This document shows, piece after piece, positions 52,916 through 63,980 of a stretch of DNA of 64,000 nt. Position 1 is the first letter of the stretch. Each line of letters starts with the position of its first letter. Source of the DNA: DATEDA01 sp963789885 (GTDB lineage: Bacteria > Pseudomonadota > Gammaproteobacteria > Burkholderiales > SG8-39); assembly GCA_963789885.1 (NCBI GenBank), contig CAWBNB010000033.1, positions 62,001-126,000 on the forward strand, given 5' to 3'. The position numbers and the translations under genes are program-made. The notes beneath the pieces are model-generated. The model did not search any database. It was not told the DNA's origin and saw nothing but the letters and a program-made list of their open reading frames with translations.

Positions 52916-54878
52916 TCAGCCGCGGCTCTGGAGGTAATTCAACGGCCCGCCCCTGAACGGCGCGAACCCGGTCCCGAAGATGAGCCCCGCATCGGCGAGG
53001 TCGGCATCGGCCACGATGCCCTCGTCGACCGCCTTCTTCGCTTCGGCGAGATACGGGTCCATGATCCGATTCACTAGCGACTCCTCGACCGGATCGGCCT
53101 GACCTTTCACCGCCTTGCCTTTCTCCCAGCGATAGAAACCCGCGCCGGTCTTCTTGCCGAGCTTGCCGGCCTTGAGCAGCTCCTCCAATCGCTTCGGCGG
53201 CGTCGCGTCGGCGCCGGCGAGCGCCTTCCCCGCCGCGGCGCAGATGTCGAGCCCGACCGTGTCGGCGAGCTCGATCGGTCCCATCGGCATGCCGAACTCG
53301 ATCGCCGCCCTGTCGATCGTCTCCGCCTTGACGCCCTCGTCGAGCATCCGGAACGCGTTCGCCATGTACGGGCCGAGCACGCGGTTGACGAGGAACCCCG
53401 GCGCGTCCTTCACCGGCAGCGGCAGCTTGTCGATCTGCCGCACGAACGCGGCCGCGGCTTGCGCGAGCTCCGGATCGGTCCGCTCGCCCTTGACGACCTC
53501 GACGAGCTGCAGCTGCGGTACCGGATTGAAGAAGTGCAGGCCGACGAGACGTGCGGGATTCTTCAGTGAACGCGCGATGTCGGCAAGCTTCAGGCTCGAG
53601 GTGTTGGTGGCGAGGATCGCGCCCGGCTTCGCGCGCGCCTCGACGTCGGCGAAGAGCTTCTGCTTCACCTCGAGGTTCTCGAAGATCGCCTCGATGATCA
53701 CGTCGGCGTGGCGCACGCCGTCGCCGTGGACGTCCGGGGTCAAGCGGTCCATCGCATCGCGCACGCGCAGCCGGTCGCGCAGCCGCCGACGGAACAGCTC
53801 GGCCGCGCGCTTCATCGCCGGGGCGAGCCGCTCGGGCGCAGTGTCCTGCAGCGTCACCGTGAGGCCGCGCAGCGCGCATACCGCGGCGATGTCGCCGCCC
53901 ATCGTCCCGGCACCGATCACGTGGACGCGCCGCGCTTCGAAGTCGCCTTCCTTGCCGAGCGCTTTCATCCGCTCCTGGAGTCCGAAGATCCGGACCAGAT
54001 TCGCCGTCGTCGGGTGCTCGACCAGGTAGACGAACGAGGCCGGATCGTGCGGGGGCGGCATGAACGGGTCGCCGCCGAACTTCTCCCAGAGCTCGAGGAT
54101 CGCGTACGGTGCCGGGTAGTGCTCGCGCTTCGCGCGCCGTTCGAGCCGGGCCCGGGCCATCGCGGCGACGATCACCTTCAGCGGGCCGTTCATCAGCCGC
54201 TGCACGAGCGGCAGCGTACGCGGCGCAGGCGCCTCGCGCACGATCGTCCGCGCCGCATTCTCCATCACGCGTGGCGGCACCGCGTCGTCGACGAGCCCCA
54301 TCTTCTTCGCGCGGCGGGCGTCGATCGCGCGGCCGGTCAGCATCATGTCGAGCGCCGCGCTGGGGCCCACGAGGCCGGGCAACCGCTTGACGCCGCCCCA
54401 GCCCGGCAGGATGCCGAGCATCACTTCCGGCAGCGCGAACCGCGTGCCGGGGACGTCGACCGCGATGCGGTAGCGGCAGGCGATGCGCGAGCTCCACGCC
54501 GCCGCCCATGCAGAATCCCTCGACGAGCGCGGCCGTCGGGAAGGGGAGCGCGGCGAGCTGGTTGAACGTCTCCCAGCCGCGGCGGACGATCGCGAGCGCG
54601 TCCTCGACGCTCTCGATCCGGGTGAACTCATCGACATCCGCGCCGGCAATGAACCCGGACGCCTTGCCCGATCGGATCACCAGTCCCTTCGGCTTCTCCG
54701 CCGCGAGGCGGTCCACGATCGCCGCCAGCTCCTCCATCACGTCCTTCGAGAACGTGTTCGTCGACGCGCCCGCCTTGTCGAACGTCAGCCAGACGATGCC
54801 CTCCGGGTCCCGCTCGAGCCGCCAGTGGCGATACACCCCCACCGCGTTCCCGTCGAGCACCGCATCCGCCGGATTCAT
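52916..54878 (-). CDS. Bifunctional enoyl-CoA hydratase/3-hydroxyacyl-CoA dehydrogenase, FadB/FadJ-like (frameshifted)
   Basis: N-terminal crotonase domain (GFIAGADVDEF near 76-86, and GFCMGGGVELA with the oxyanion glycine), then the dehydrogenase Rossmann loop VIGAGTMGGDIAAVCALRG and the C-terminal HAD domain (DAPGFLVNRVLGPYMANAFRM). The enzyme hydrates enoyl-CoA and oxidises the 3-hydroxyacyl-CoA. The frame breaks near 54485; deleting one base gives GGGVELAIACRYRIAVD and a 653-residue protein. The length is one over a multiple of three. It lies 24 bases after the thiolase gene and before the terminator, as the last gene of the operon. Confidence 0.87.
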
Positions 54879-54902
54879 CCCGTTTCTCCTCGTTCGTCTG
54901 CG

Positions 54903-56207
54903 CTACAGGGCTTCGACCAGCATCGCGCCGCCCTGGCCGCCGCCGATGCAGATCGTCGCCATGCCGCGCTTGCCGCCGGTGCGCTTGAGCTGGTGCAGGA
55001 GGTGCAGCACGATGCGCGCGCCCGAGGCGCCCACCGGATGGCCGAGCGCGATCGCGCCGCCGTCCACGTTCAGCTTCTCCATGTCGAGCGCGCCGAGCGC
55101 GCGCTCCAGGCCGAGCTCGGTGCGGCAGTAGTCGTCGCTCTTCCACGCCTCGACGCACGCCAGCACCTGCGCGGCGAACGCCTCGTTGAGCTCCCAGGCG
55201 TCGAGGTCGTTCAGCGCCAGCCCGTGCCGCTGCAGGATCGGCGTCGCGGCGTGGACCGGGCCGAGCCCCATCTGGGACGGGTCGAGCCCCGCCCACTGCG
55301 AGTCGACGATCCGGCCGACCGGCTCGAGGTCGTGACGCTTCACCGCTTCCTCGGTCGCCAGCAGCAGCCACGCCGCGCCGTCGGTCACCTGCGAGGAGTT
55401 GCCGGCGGTGACGTTGCCGTACTTGCGGTCGAAGAAAGGCCTTAGCTTCGCGAGGTTCTCGACCGTCGAGTCCTTGCGGACGCCGTCGTCGTCCTGGTAC
55501 GCCTCGCCCGCGGCGTCGAACACCGGAACGATCTCCGGACCGAGACCGTCGTGCGGCTGGAGGAACCACCCGGCCTCCTGCGCGCGGATCACCCGCGCGT
55601 GGCTGCGCGCGGCGTACTCGTCCATCTGCCGCCGGGTGATCCCGAACCGGTGCGCGAGGTTCTCGGCGGTCTGGCCCATGAGCAGGCCGACGTTCGGGTC
55701 GGTGAGGCCTTTCATGATCCCGATCACCGGCGCGAGATACGAGAGGCGGAACCTGGCGAGCGCCGCAACCTTCTGGCCGGCGCCGCGCGCGGCCGCGAAC
55801 TGCGAGAACCACAGCGTCATCGCGTCGGAGAACAGCAGCGGCACGCGCGACAGCGCGTCCACGCCGCCGGCGAGCACCAGATTCGACCGCCCGGCCAGCA
55901 CGTTCGCGATCGCGGAATCGAGCGACTGCATGCCGGAGGCGCAGTTCCGCATCACCGTCCAGCCGGGGACCTTCTGGCCGCAGCCCATGCGCAGCGCGAC
56001 GACGCGGCCGATGTTGACCTCGTCGACGGACGGCGCGGCGCAGCCGAGGATCACCTCGTCGAGCGCCGACGGCTCGAACGGCTGGCGGTTGAGCACGGCG
56101 CGCCCGGCCGCGGTCGCGAGGTCGCTGGCCGCGAACGGACCGGGTTTGTTGCGCGCCTTGAGGAACGGGGTCCGGGCCCCGTCGATGATGTAGATCGTGC
56201 GGTTCAC
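54903..56207 (-). CDS. Acetyl-CoA C-acyltransferase (thiolase, FadA/FadI-like)
   Basis: A 434-residue thiolase. The acyl-accepting Cys is C89 in RNCASGMQSLD, the second-domain motifs are ELNEAFAAQ (His replaced by the usual NEAFA), GGAIALGHPVGASGARI (catalytic His) and MATICIGGGQGGA (catalytic Cys). It cleaves 3-ketoacyl-CoA as the last step of beta-oxidation, in a complex with the FadB-like protein encoded next. It lies 49 bases after a small lipoprotein-like gene in the same operon. Confidence 0.92.
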   Translation of the reverse strand: MNRTIYIIDGARTPFLKARNKPGPFAASDLATAAGRAVLNRQPFEPSALDEVILGCAAPSVDEVNIGRVVALRMGCGQKVPGWTVMRNCASGMQSLDSAIANVLAGRSNLVLAGGVDALSRVPLLFSDAMTLWFSQFAAARGAGQKVAALARFRLSYLAPVIGIMKGLTDPNVGLLMGQTAENLAHRFGITRRQMDEYAARSHARVIRAQEAGWFLQPHDGLGPEIVPVFDAAGEAYQDDDGVRKDSTVENLAKLRPFFDRKYGNVTAGNSSQVTDGAAWLLLATEEAVKRHDLEPVGRIVDSQWAGLDPSQMGLGPVHAATPILQRHGLALNDLDAWELNEAFAAQVLACVEAWKSDDYCRTELGLERALGALDMEKLNVDGGAIALGHPVGASGARIVLHLLHQLKRTGGKRGMATICIGGGQGGAMLVEAL

Positions 56208-56256
56208 GCTCGACTCCTGGAGTTGAATGGGCGCGAGAGGGTCGCGCGCCCGCGCG

Positions 56257-56528
56257 CTATCGGCAGTACCGGTGGTAGTCCCACCGCGCGTCGTTGCAGT
56301 CGGCGTGGGAGGTGATGTCCATCATGCTCTTGCGCCCGATGCAGAAGTTCGTCGCGCGCTTCGCCGCCTGATGCACTCAGGCGAAGCGTTCGCCTCGACC
56401 GGGTACTGCTGCTCGTTGATCTGCGTCGCTTCGTAATCCTCGAGCCCGCCGCGGCAGGAGGCGCCGAGGAGACCTGTCGAGATCGCGACGAAGAGTACGG
56501 CGAGGACGAGACGACGCGAGGCTTTCAT
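56257..56528 (-). CDS. Small Cys-rich exported protein or lipoprotein in the fad operon (frameshifted)
   Basis: The gene has GGAGG five bases before the ATG and an N-terminal signal, MKASRRLVLAVLFVAISTG, ending LLGASC, a weak lipobox. After about SPEC the frame becomes Arg-rich; shifting it at about 56372 (one base missing) gives QAAKRATNFCIGRKSMMD followed by HADCNDARWDYHRYCR and a stop, a clearly better protein of about 90 residues with five cysteines. No family is recognised. Length is two over a multiple of three. It sits between FadE and thiolase genes, 12 bases after FadE. Confidence 0.55.
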
Positions 56529-56540
56529 GCCGCCTCCGGA

Positions 56541-58875
56541 TCAGGCCACTGCTCTCTGTACTGGCGGTCGCGCCTCGACCGCGAGCGAGAGATCGCTCGG
56601 GAAGTCGTCGACGCGGATCACCTCGTCGCGCAGCCGCGCGGCGCGGACGAGCACCGCGTGCTCGTCGGCCTCGATGACGCCCGCCGCGAGCCCGGCCCGC
56701 GGGAGGTCGTCGCCCGCGATGCAGGCCGGCCTTCTGCGCGTCGCGGAGCCTGCGCTCGATGCCTTCGGCGGCGATCGTGGCCTCGAGGGCCGCCTCGAGC
56801 TTGCCGATGATGTCGGTTTCGCCGCGCGTGCACGTACATGCCGGCGGTGAGGCGGTCGCGCGTCGCCGAGGGCTCGATCAGGAGCTTCGCGACCTCGTGG
56901 CCGAGCCGGTCGGACGGTACGACGTACGGGCGTCCGAGCGGGAACAGGATGCGCCGGAGCCACCACGCGACGACACTGCTCGGGTAGTTCGAGATCACGC
57001 CTTCGAAGGCGTTCTGCGCCCGGAACATCGCGTCCCAGATCGCCCAGTCGAGGAGCGGCTTGTCGGCGCGCGGGCGTCCCTCGTCCTCGTAGCGCTTGAG
57101 CGTCGCCGAGGCGAGGTACATGAGCGACAGGATGTCGCCGAGCCGCGCGGAGAGCTTCTCCCGGCGCTTCAGGCCGCCGCCGAGGACGAGCATCGACACG
57201 TCCGACAGGAAGGCGAACATCGCCGAGAAGCGCGCGAGCTGCTGGTAGTAGCGCCGGTTCTCGGGCGCAGCGCCTGCCGGCACGCTCACCCAGTGCGAGC
57301 CGGTGAGGCCCATCGCGAGCGAGCGGATCGCGTTGGCGATCGTGAAGCGCACGTGGCCCCAGAACGCACGGTCGAAGTCGCGCGCGGCCTTGGCGCGGTC
57401 CGCTTCACGCGTCGCCTGGATCTCCTGCAGCACGTAGGGATGGCAGCGGATCGCGCCCTGGCCGAAGATGATCAGGCTCCGCGTCAGGATGTTCGCGCCC
57501 TCGACCGTGATCGACACCGGGATCTGCTGGTAGGCGCGCCCCATGAAGTTGTTGGGCCCGAGGCAGATGCCCTTGCCGCCCTGGACGTCCATCGCGTCGT
57601 TGACGACCCGGCGGTTGCGCTCGGTGATGTGGTACTTGACGATGCCGGAGATGACCGACGGCTTCTCGCCGAGGTCGATCGCGACCGCGGTCATCGCCCG
57701 CGCCGCGTCCATCATGTACAGGTTGCCGCCCATCCGGGTCAGCGCCTCCTCGATGCCCTCGAACTTCCCGATCGGCGTGCGGAACTGGGTGCGCACGCGC
57801 GCGTAGGCGCCGGTCGCGCGGACCGCGAGCTTCGACATGCCGACGTTGGAGGAGGGGAGTGAGATCGAGCGGCCCGCGGCGAGGCACTCCATCAGCATCC
57901 GCCAGCCCTGGCCCGCCATCTTCGGGCCGCCGATGATCCAGTCGAGCGGCATGAAGACGTCCTTGCCCCAGTTCGGCCCGTTCTGGAACACCGCGTTCAG
58001 CGGCATGTGGCGCCGGCCGATGTGGACGCCCGGGTGTCGAGGTCGGGATCAGCGCGCAGGTGATGCCGACGTCCTCTTCGCCGCCGAGCAGGCGCTCCGG
58101 ATCGTGGAGCCGGAAGGCGAGGCCGAGCAGCGGTCGCGACCGGGCCGAGCGTGATGTAGCGCTTCTCCCAGGTCACGCGCATGCCGAGGACTTCGCGCCC
58201 TTCCCAGATCCCCTTGCACACGACGCCACGGTCCGGGATCGCCGCCGCGTCCGACCCGGCGTGCGGGTTGGTCAGCGCGAAGCACGGGATCTCGAGGCCC
58301 TTCGCGAGCCGCGGCAGGTAGTGACGCTTCTGCTCCTCGGTGCCGTAGTGGAGCAGCAGCTCCGCCGGGCCGAGCGAGTTCGGCACCATCACGCTCACGG
58401 CCGCCGCGCTGCACCGGGTCGAGAGCTTCGTGACGACCTGCGAATGCGCGTAGGCGGAGAAGCCTTTGCCGCCGTAGGTCTTCGGGATGATCATCCCGAG
58501 AAAGCCCTTGTCCTTGATGTACTGCCAGGCGTGCGGCGGCAGGTCGCCGAGCGCATACGTGTCCCAGTCGGGCGCGATCCGGCACAGCTCCTCGGTCTCG
58601 CCCTCGAGAAACGCCTGCTCCTCGGCCGACAGCACCGGCTTCGGGAACGCGAGCAGCTTCGACCAGTCCGGCTTGCCGGAGAAGAGGTCGCCGTCCCACC
58701 ACACCGTGCCGGCGTTGATCGCGGTCGCCTCGGTGTCCGACATCGGCGGCATCACCTTGCGGAAGATGGCGAGGACGCGGTTGCTCACGAGCGCGCGCCG
58801 GAGCGGCGGCACCGCGAGGATCGCGGCGATCGCCGCGAGCGGGGCGAGTAGTGCGAGTAACCAGAGCGAGCTCAT
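56541..58875 (-). CDS. fadE: Acyl-CoA dehydrogenase, FadE type (four frameshifts)
   Basis: An N-terminal membrane segment (SSLWLLALLAPLAAIAAILAV), the acyl-CoA dehydrogenase domain (GFLGMIIPKTYGGKGFSAYAHS, FALTNPHAGSDAAAIPD, TWEKRYITLGP) and a long C-terminal extension (DUF1974-like, with PLLDWAIWDAMFRAQNAFEGVI) mark FadE of beta-oxidation. The frame breaks near 58134, 58031, 56826 and 56724; each is repaired by deleting one base. With four bases removed the length is 777 codons, close to the usual FadE size. It starts 19 bases after the regulator gene, as the first enzyme gene of the operon. Confidence 0.85.
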
Positions 58876-58894
58876 GGGCTTGTCCCTGCGAAGT

Positions 58895-59644
58895 TTACGC
58901 CGCGCGTCGCGCGGGCCTTGTCGGTATGACCGCCGAACGCCCCGGCTTGTTCGCCGGCGAGCGGCCGCGGGCCTGACGGCCGCGGACCGGCGCGACGACC
59001 GGGTCCTGACGCGTGAGGTCGGGCAGCGGCGCCTTGAGCCCGGCGATCAGGAACGGCGCAAGGCGCGCGAGCAGCAGCCGGTCGTTCCCGGTCTCGGTGG
59101 GGTTGAGCGCCGCGATCAGCTTCCAGGCGTCGGCGCCGGCGAGCGTGTACGCGAGCGCGCCCATCATGAAGTGAAGCCGCCACGCCAGCTCGCGCGGCGC
59201 GATGTGCGGCAGCGCTCGGGCGAAGGCGTCCTTGAACCGGGCGATCGACGGCGCGTAGCGCTCCGAGAGGAACGCTCGCAGCGCCGGCGAGGGATCCACG
59301 TAGGCGCGACCGAGCAGCCGCAGAAAGTTCGACCCGCCGCGGCCGGTGTCGCGCGCGAGCGCGAGCGCGGGAATGAAGAGCGCGGCGAGGATCCGCTCGC
59401 AGGCGAGCGGCTTGCCGGCGGCCGACGCGCGCTCGGCCTCGAGCAGGGCGAGACGCTCCTCGTGCAGCACGTCGAGCCGCCGCGCGAGCATCGCCTGAAA
59501 GAGGCCCGCCTTGCCGCCGAAGTGGTAGTTGACCGCCGCGAGGTTGACCCGCGCCGCACCGGTGATCATCCGGCTCGACGTCCCGTCGTAGCCGTGCTCG
59601 AGGAACAGGCGCTCGGCGGCGTCCAGGATGCGGCCGGGGGTCAC
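58895..59644 (-). CDS. TetR family regulator, PsrA/FadR-like, of the beta-oxidation operon
   Basis: A TetR repressor: helix-turn-helix RILDAAERLFLEHGYDGTSSRMITGAARVNLAAVNYHFGGKAGLF (landmarks ILDAAERLF and NYHFGGK at about 5-13 and 39-45), then an all-helical ligand domain. PsrA-type proteins sense long-chain acyl-CoA. The start is uncertain: GTG at 59644 is in frame; the ATG at 59687 is better placed relative to the promoter and would join this frame if one base near 59645 is extra. Starts further upstream are excluded by the promoter. It heads the operon and probably represses itself and the enzymes. Confidence 0.82.
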   Translation of the reverse strand: MTPGRILDAAERLFLEHGYDGTSSRMITGAARVNLAAVNYHFGGKAGLFQAMLARRLDVLHEERLALLEAERASAAGKPLACERILAALFIPALALARDTGRGGSNFLRLLGRAYVDPSPALRAFLSERYAPSIARFKDAFARALPHIAPRELAWRLHFMMGALAYTLAGADAWKLIAALNPTETGNDRLLLARLAPFLIAGLKAPLPDLTRQDPVVAPVRGRQARGRSPANKPGRSAVIPTRPARRAA

Positions 59645-59698
59645 TGGACGAGCGGCGCGGCGGGCGCGGGGACTGGGCGGTCGGCATCGAACGAAGGT

Positions 59699-59716
59699 TT
59701 CAAACGACTGTTTGAA
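59699..59716. promoter_or_regulatory. PsrA-type operator
   Basis: A perfect inverted repeat TTCAAAC-GACT-GTTTGAA. The core CAAAC-N4-GTTTG matches the site bound by PsrA-type TetR regulators of fatty-acid oxidation. It begins at the -10 element and covers the expected transcription start of the regulator/fad operon, as expected for autorepression. Confidence 0.75.
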
Positions 59717-59743
59717 TGTTAGTCCGGGACGGCGGCGTGTCAA
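59716..59743 (-). promoter_or_regulatory. Sigma70-type promoter of the beta-oxidation operon
   Basis: On the minus strand a perfect TTGACA (59743-59738) is followed after 16 bases by TAACAT (59721-59716). Transcription would start near 59709, inside the operator, upstream of both candidate start codons of the regulator. Confidence 0.7.
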
Positions 59744-59910
59744 GCGGCGGACGCCTCCCGGCGCGGAATCGGCCGCGCGCCGGCAGCGGCTAAGGCCTTG
59801 GCGACACTGGTGATCGGAGACTTGCGATCGGTGCGCGCTGCCCCAAGTTTAGAATGCGTTACCTAGGTTGCCCGCTCATTCGCCCGGAGTGTTCGCTTTG
59901 CGCCGTCACG

Positions 59911-61753
59911 ATGCCGCTGCCCCGACCCCGACCCGAGCCGATCGGAGCCGGCGGGCGCACGCGGCGCAGCGAGTGGCGGGTGGTGCCGCTGCTCCTGCCC
60001 TATCTCTGGGAGTTCAAGGCGCGGGTCCTGATCGCGCTCGCGTTCCTCGTCGCGGCGAAGCTCGCGAACGTCATCGGTCCCGCTGGTCCTGAAGCAGATC
60101 GTCGATTCGCTCGATCCGCAGACCGCGGTGCTGGCGGTGCCGTTCGCGCTGCTCGCGGCCTACGGCCTGCTGCGGTTTTCCACGACGCTCTTCGCCGAGC
60201 TGCGCGACGTGGTCTTCGTCCGGGTGGCGCAGCGCGCGGTGCGCCGCGTCGCGCTCGAGGTGTTCCGGCACCTGCACAGCCTGTCGCTCCGCTTCCACCT
60301 CGAGCGCCAGACCGGCGGCGTGTCGCGCGACATCGAGCGCGGGACGCGCGGCATCTCGACGCTGCTCTCCTACATGCTGTTCTCGATCATCCCGGTGATC
60401 CTCGAGTTCGGCCTGGTGGCGGCGGTGCTGCTCGCCAAGTTCGACTGGCGTTTCGCGGCGATCACGTTCGGCGCGGTGGCGATCTACATCACCTTCACGA
60501 TCCTGGTGAGCGAATGGCGGATCGAGATCCGCCGCAACGCGAACGAGCTCGACTCGCGGGCGAACACGCGCGCCATCGACTCGCTGCTCAACTACGAGAC
60601 GGTCAAGTACTTCGGCAACGAGGAGTACGAGGCGCGGCGCTACGACGAGAACCTGCGCCAGTACGAATCGGCGGCGGTGAAGAGCGAGGCCTCGCTCGGC
60701 TTGCTGAACATCGGCCAGAGCCTCGTCATCGCGATCGCCGTGACGCTCCTGATGATCCTCGCCGGGGAGGGGGTAGCGGCGCGGACGCTCACGCTGGGCG
60801 ATCTCGTGCTGGTGAACGCGCTCCTGATCCAGCTCTACATCCCGCTCAACTTCCTCGGCATGGTCTACCGCGAGATCAAGCAGTCGCTCGTCGACATCGA
60901 CCGGATGTTCCGCCTCCTCGCGGAGAACCGGGAAGTCGCCGACCGGCCGGGTGCCGAGCCGCTGCCGGCGGGCCCGGCGGCGATCCGCTTCGAGCGGGTC
61001 GACTTCTCGTACGAGCCCAACCGGCAGATCCTGTTCGACGTAAGTTTCGACATCCCGGCGGGGACCAAGGTGGCGGTGGTCGGGCACTCCGGGTCGGGCA
61101 AGTCGACCCTGGCGCGCCTGCTCTACCGCTTCTACGACGTGACGAACGGGCGCATCACCGTGAACGGGGTGGACATTCGCGACGTCCGGCAGGCGAGCCT
61201 GCGCGGCGCCATCGGCATCGTCCCGCAGGACACGGTGCTCTTCAACGACGACATCCGGTACAACATCCGCTACGGGCGGCCGGACGCCACCGAGGACGAG
61301 GTGACCGAGGCGGCGCGTTCGGCGCACATCCACGACTTCATCGTGACGCTTCCGGACCAGTACGCGACGCGCGTCGGCGAGCGGGGCCTGAAGCTGTCCG
61401 GCGGCGAGAAGCAGCGGGTCGCGATCGCGCGGGCAATCCTGAAGAACCCGCGCATCCTGATCTTCGACGAAGCGACGAGCGCGCTCGACTCGAAGGCCGA
61501 GAAGGCGATCCAGGCCGAGCTCGACCGGATCGCCGAAGGCCGGACCACCCTGGTGATCGCCCACCGCCTGTCCACGGTAATGGACGCCGACCAGATCCTG
61601 GTCATGGATCACGGCCGGATCGTGGAGCGGGGCACCCACCGGGAGCTGCTCGAGGCCGCGGGGGCTTACGCCCAGATGTGGGCACTGCAGCAGCAGGAGG
61701 AGGCGGCGGCGGAGGAGGCCCCGGAGGGGCAGCCGACGGTCGCCGCCGCATGA
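59911..61753 (+). CDS. ABC transporter, fused permease-ATPase, Atm1/HMT1 type (frameshifted)
   Basis: A half-transporter of the ABCB7/Atm1/HMT1 group, which exports glutathione-linked compounds. Six helices precede the ATPase; landmarks are VRRVALEVFRHLHSLSLRFHLERQTGGVSRDIERGTRGI, NYETVKYFGNEEYEARRYD, Walker A GHSGSGKSTLARLL, signature LSGGEKQRVAIARAI and Walker B ILIFDEATSALD. The first 60 or so residues are in another frame; the break is near 60083 (CCCGCTGG), where one extra base separates NVIGP from LVLKQIVDSLDPQ. Repair gives 613 residues. It is divergent from the regulator gene. Confidence 0.87.
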
Positions 61754-62047
61754 CCCGGCTTGCCAGACCCGGTGGCGGAGCGGGTAAATTCCTCATGACA
61801 TTGTCAAGTTTTGGGGCTATCTCCTTCACATTGCTTGCCTATCCGGCGCAGGCCCAGTTAGACTTCTCGCCGTTTTCCCGCACCGGGCGGCAAAGGGGTC
61901 GAATAACCCGTCTTCCGCCCTGTTTTCGCCGGTTCCTGACGGCGGTGCGAGGTTATAAAGGGGGCTTTCCGGCGCGCGTGTTCGCGTGCCGGCAGCCGGC
62001 CGGAACCGAGCGACCTCGCTCGCCGGCCTGGACGAGGGAACGGGGGT
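61754..62047. other. Intergenic leader upstream of the D,D-endopeptidase gene
   Basis: Nearly 300 bases without a gene and visibly richer in A+T than the flanks. A TATAAA at 61954-61959 is a candidate -10 element for the gene at 62048, but no good -35 lies at standard distance, so the promoter is uncertain. GAGGGAACGGGGG just before 62048 can serve as ribosome site. Confidence 0.35.
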
Positions 62048-62989
62048 ATGCGGACTCTTTCACGCCTCGCGGCCGTCGTTGCCGCCATAGCCTGCGCGGG
62101 GCTCGCGCTGCCGGTGCTCGCCGGCGAGACGCCGAATCTCAAGTCGTCGGCCGCCCTGATCGTGGACGAGGAGACCGGGGAGGTGCTCTACGGCAAGAAC
62201 GAGAGCGCCGTCGTCCCGATCGCGTCGATCACCAAGCTCATGACCGCGATGGTCACGCTCGACGCGGGCCTGCCGCTCGAGGAAACGATCACCGTGACCG
62301 CGGACGACGCGGAGGCGGGCACCGCGAAGCGCCGGGCGCGGCTGCCGGTCGGGGCCACCCTCACCCGGGCGGAATACCTGCAGCTCGCCTTGATGTCCTC
62401 CGAGAACCGCGCCGCGGCCCTGCTGGGACGCGCCTACCCGGGCGGGCGGGAGGCTTTCGTCAACGCGATGAACGCCAAGGCCCACGAGCTCGAAATGACC
62501 GACTCGCACTTCGTCGAACCGACCGGCCTCTCGAGCGAGAACGTGTCGAGCGCGGGCGACCTGGCGAAGCTCGTCCGGGCGGCGAAGGGCTACCCGCTGA
62601 TCGCCGAGTACACGACCACGCCGAATGCGGACGTCACGATCCGGGGCCGGCGCACCTCGTTCGTCAACACCAACGGGCTCGTGCGGGGCGGCAGCTGGGA
62701 GATCGGCCTCTCCAAGACCGGCTTCATCAACGCCGCGGGCCGGTGCCTGGTGATGCAGGCGAAGGTCGCGACCCGGTCGCTGATCATCGTGCTGCTCGAC
62801 TCGGTCGGGAAGTACACGCGCATCGGCGACGCGAACCGGATCCGCCAGTGGCTCGAGCCGGGGTTCACCCCGCCGGTTGCCGCGGTGCGCTCGCCCGCGC
62901 CGCGCGCGAAGCAGCAAGTCGCAGTCAGGCCCCACCGCGCGCCGAGCGATCGCGTGCGCATCGAGATCCAGCCGCCCAAGCCGCAGTGA
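62048..62989 (+). CDS. pbpG: D-alanyl-D-alanine endopeptidase, S11 family (PBP7-like)
   Basis: A 313-residue periplasmic penicillin-binding protein with a signal peptide (1-25, VLAGE). The three active-site motifs are intact: S60-I-T-K63, S118-E-N120 and K223-T-G225. The short length and absence of the C-terminal PBP5 beta domain and amphipathic anchor fit PBP7/PbpG, which cuts D,D-cross-links of peptidoglycan. The C-terminal 45 residues are Pro/Arg/Lys-rich. EgtD follows after seven bases, probably in the same transcript. Confidence 0.88.
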   Translation: MRTLSRLAAVVAAIACAGLALPVLAGETPNLKSSAALIVDEETGEVLYGKNESAVVPIASITKLMTAMVTLDAGLPLEETITVTADDAEAGTAKRRARLPVGATLTRAEYLQLALMSSENRAAALLGRAYPGGREAFVNAMNAKAHELEMTDSHFVEPTGLSSENVSSAGDLAKLVRAAKGYPLIAEYTTTPNADVTIRGRRTSFVNTNGLVRGGSWEIGLSKTGFINAAGRCLVMQAKVATRSLIIVLLDSVGKYTRIGDANRIRQWLEPGFTPPVAAVRSPAPRAKQQVAVRPHRAPSDRVRIEIQPPKPQ

Positions 62990-62996
62990 TCCGGCC

Positions 62997-63980
<984 letters not shown>

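Noticed and set aside
52599..54878. FadB-like protein extending into the thioesterase gene
   Set aside because: The extended frame past the terminator is out of frame with the real C-terminus, which ends at 52916 before the hairpin.
59644..59743. N-terminal extension of the TetR regulator starting at 59743
   Set aside because: That start codon is the first part of the -35 element TTGACA, and the extension crosses the -10 element and operator.
61800..62047. Riboswitch upstream of the D,D-endopeptidase gene
   Set aside because: The leader is long and AT-richer, but I could not recognise any conserved riboswitch core; only a lone TATAAA is noted.
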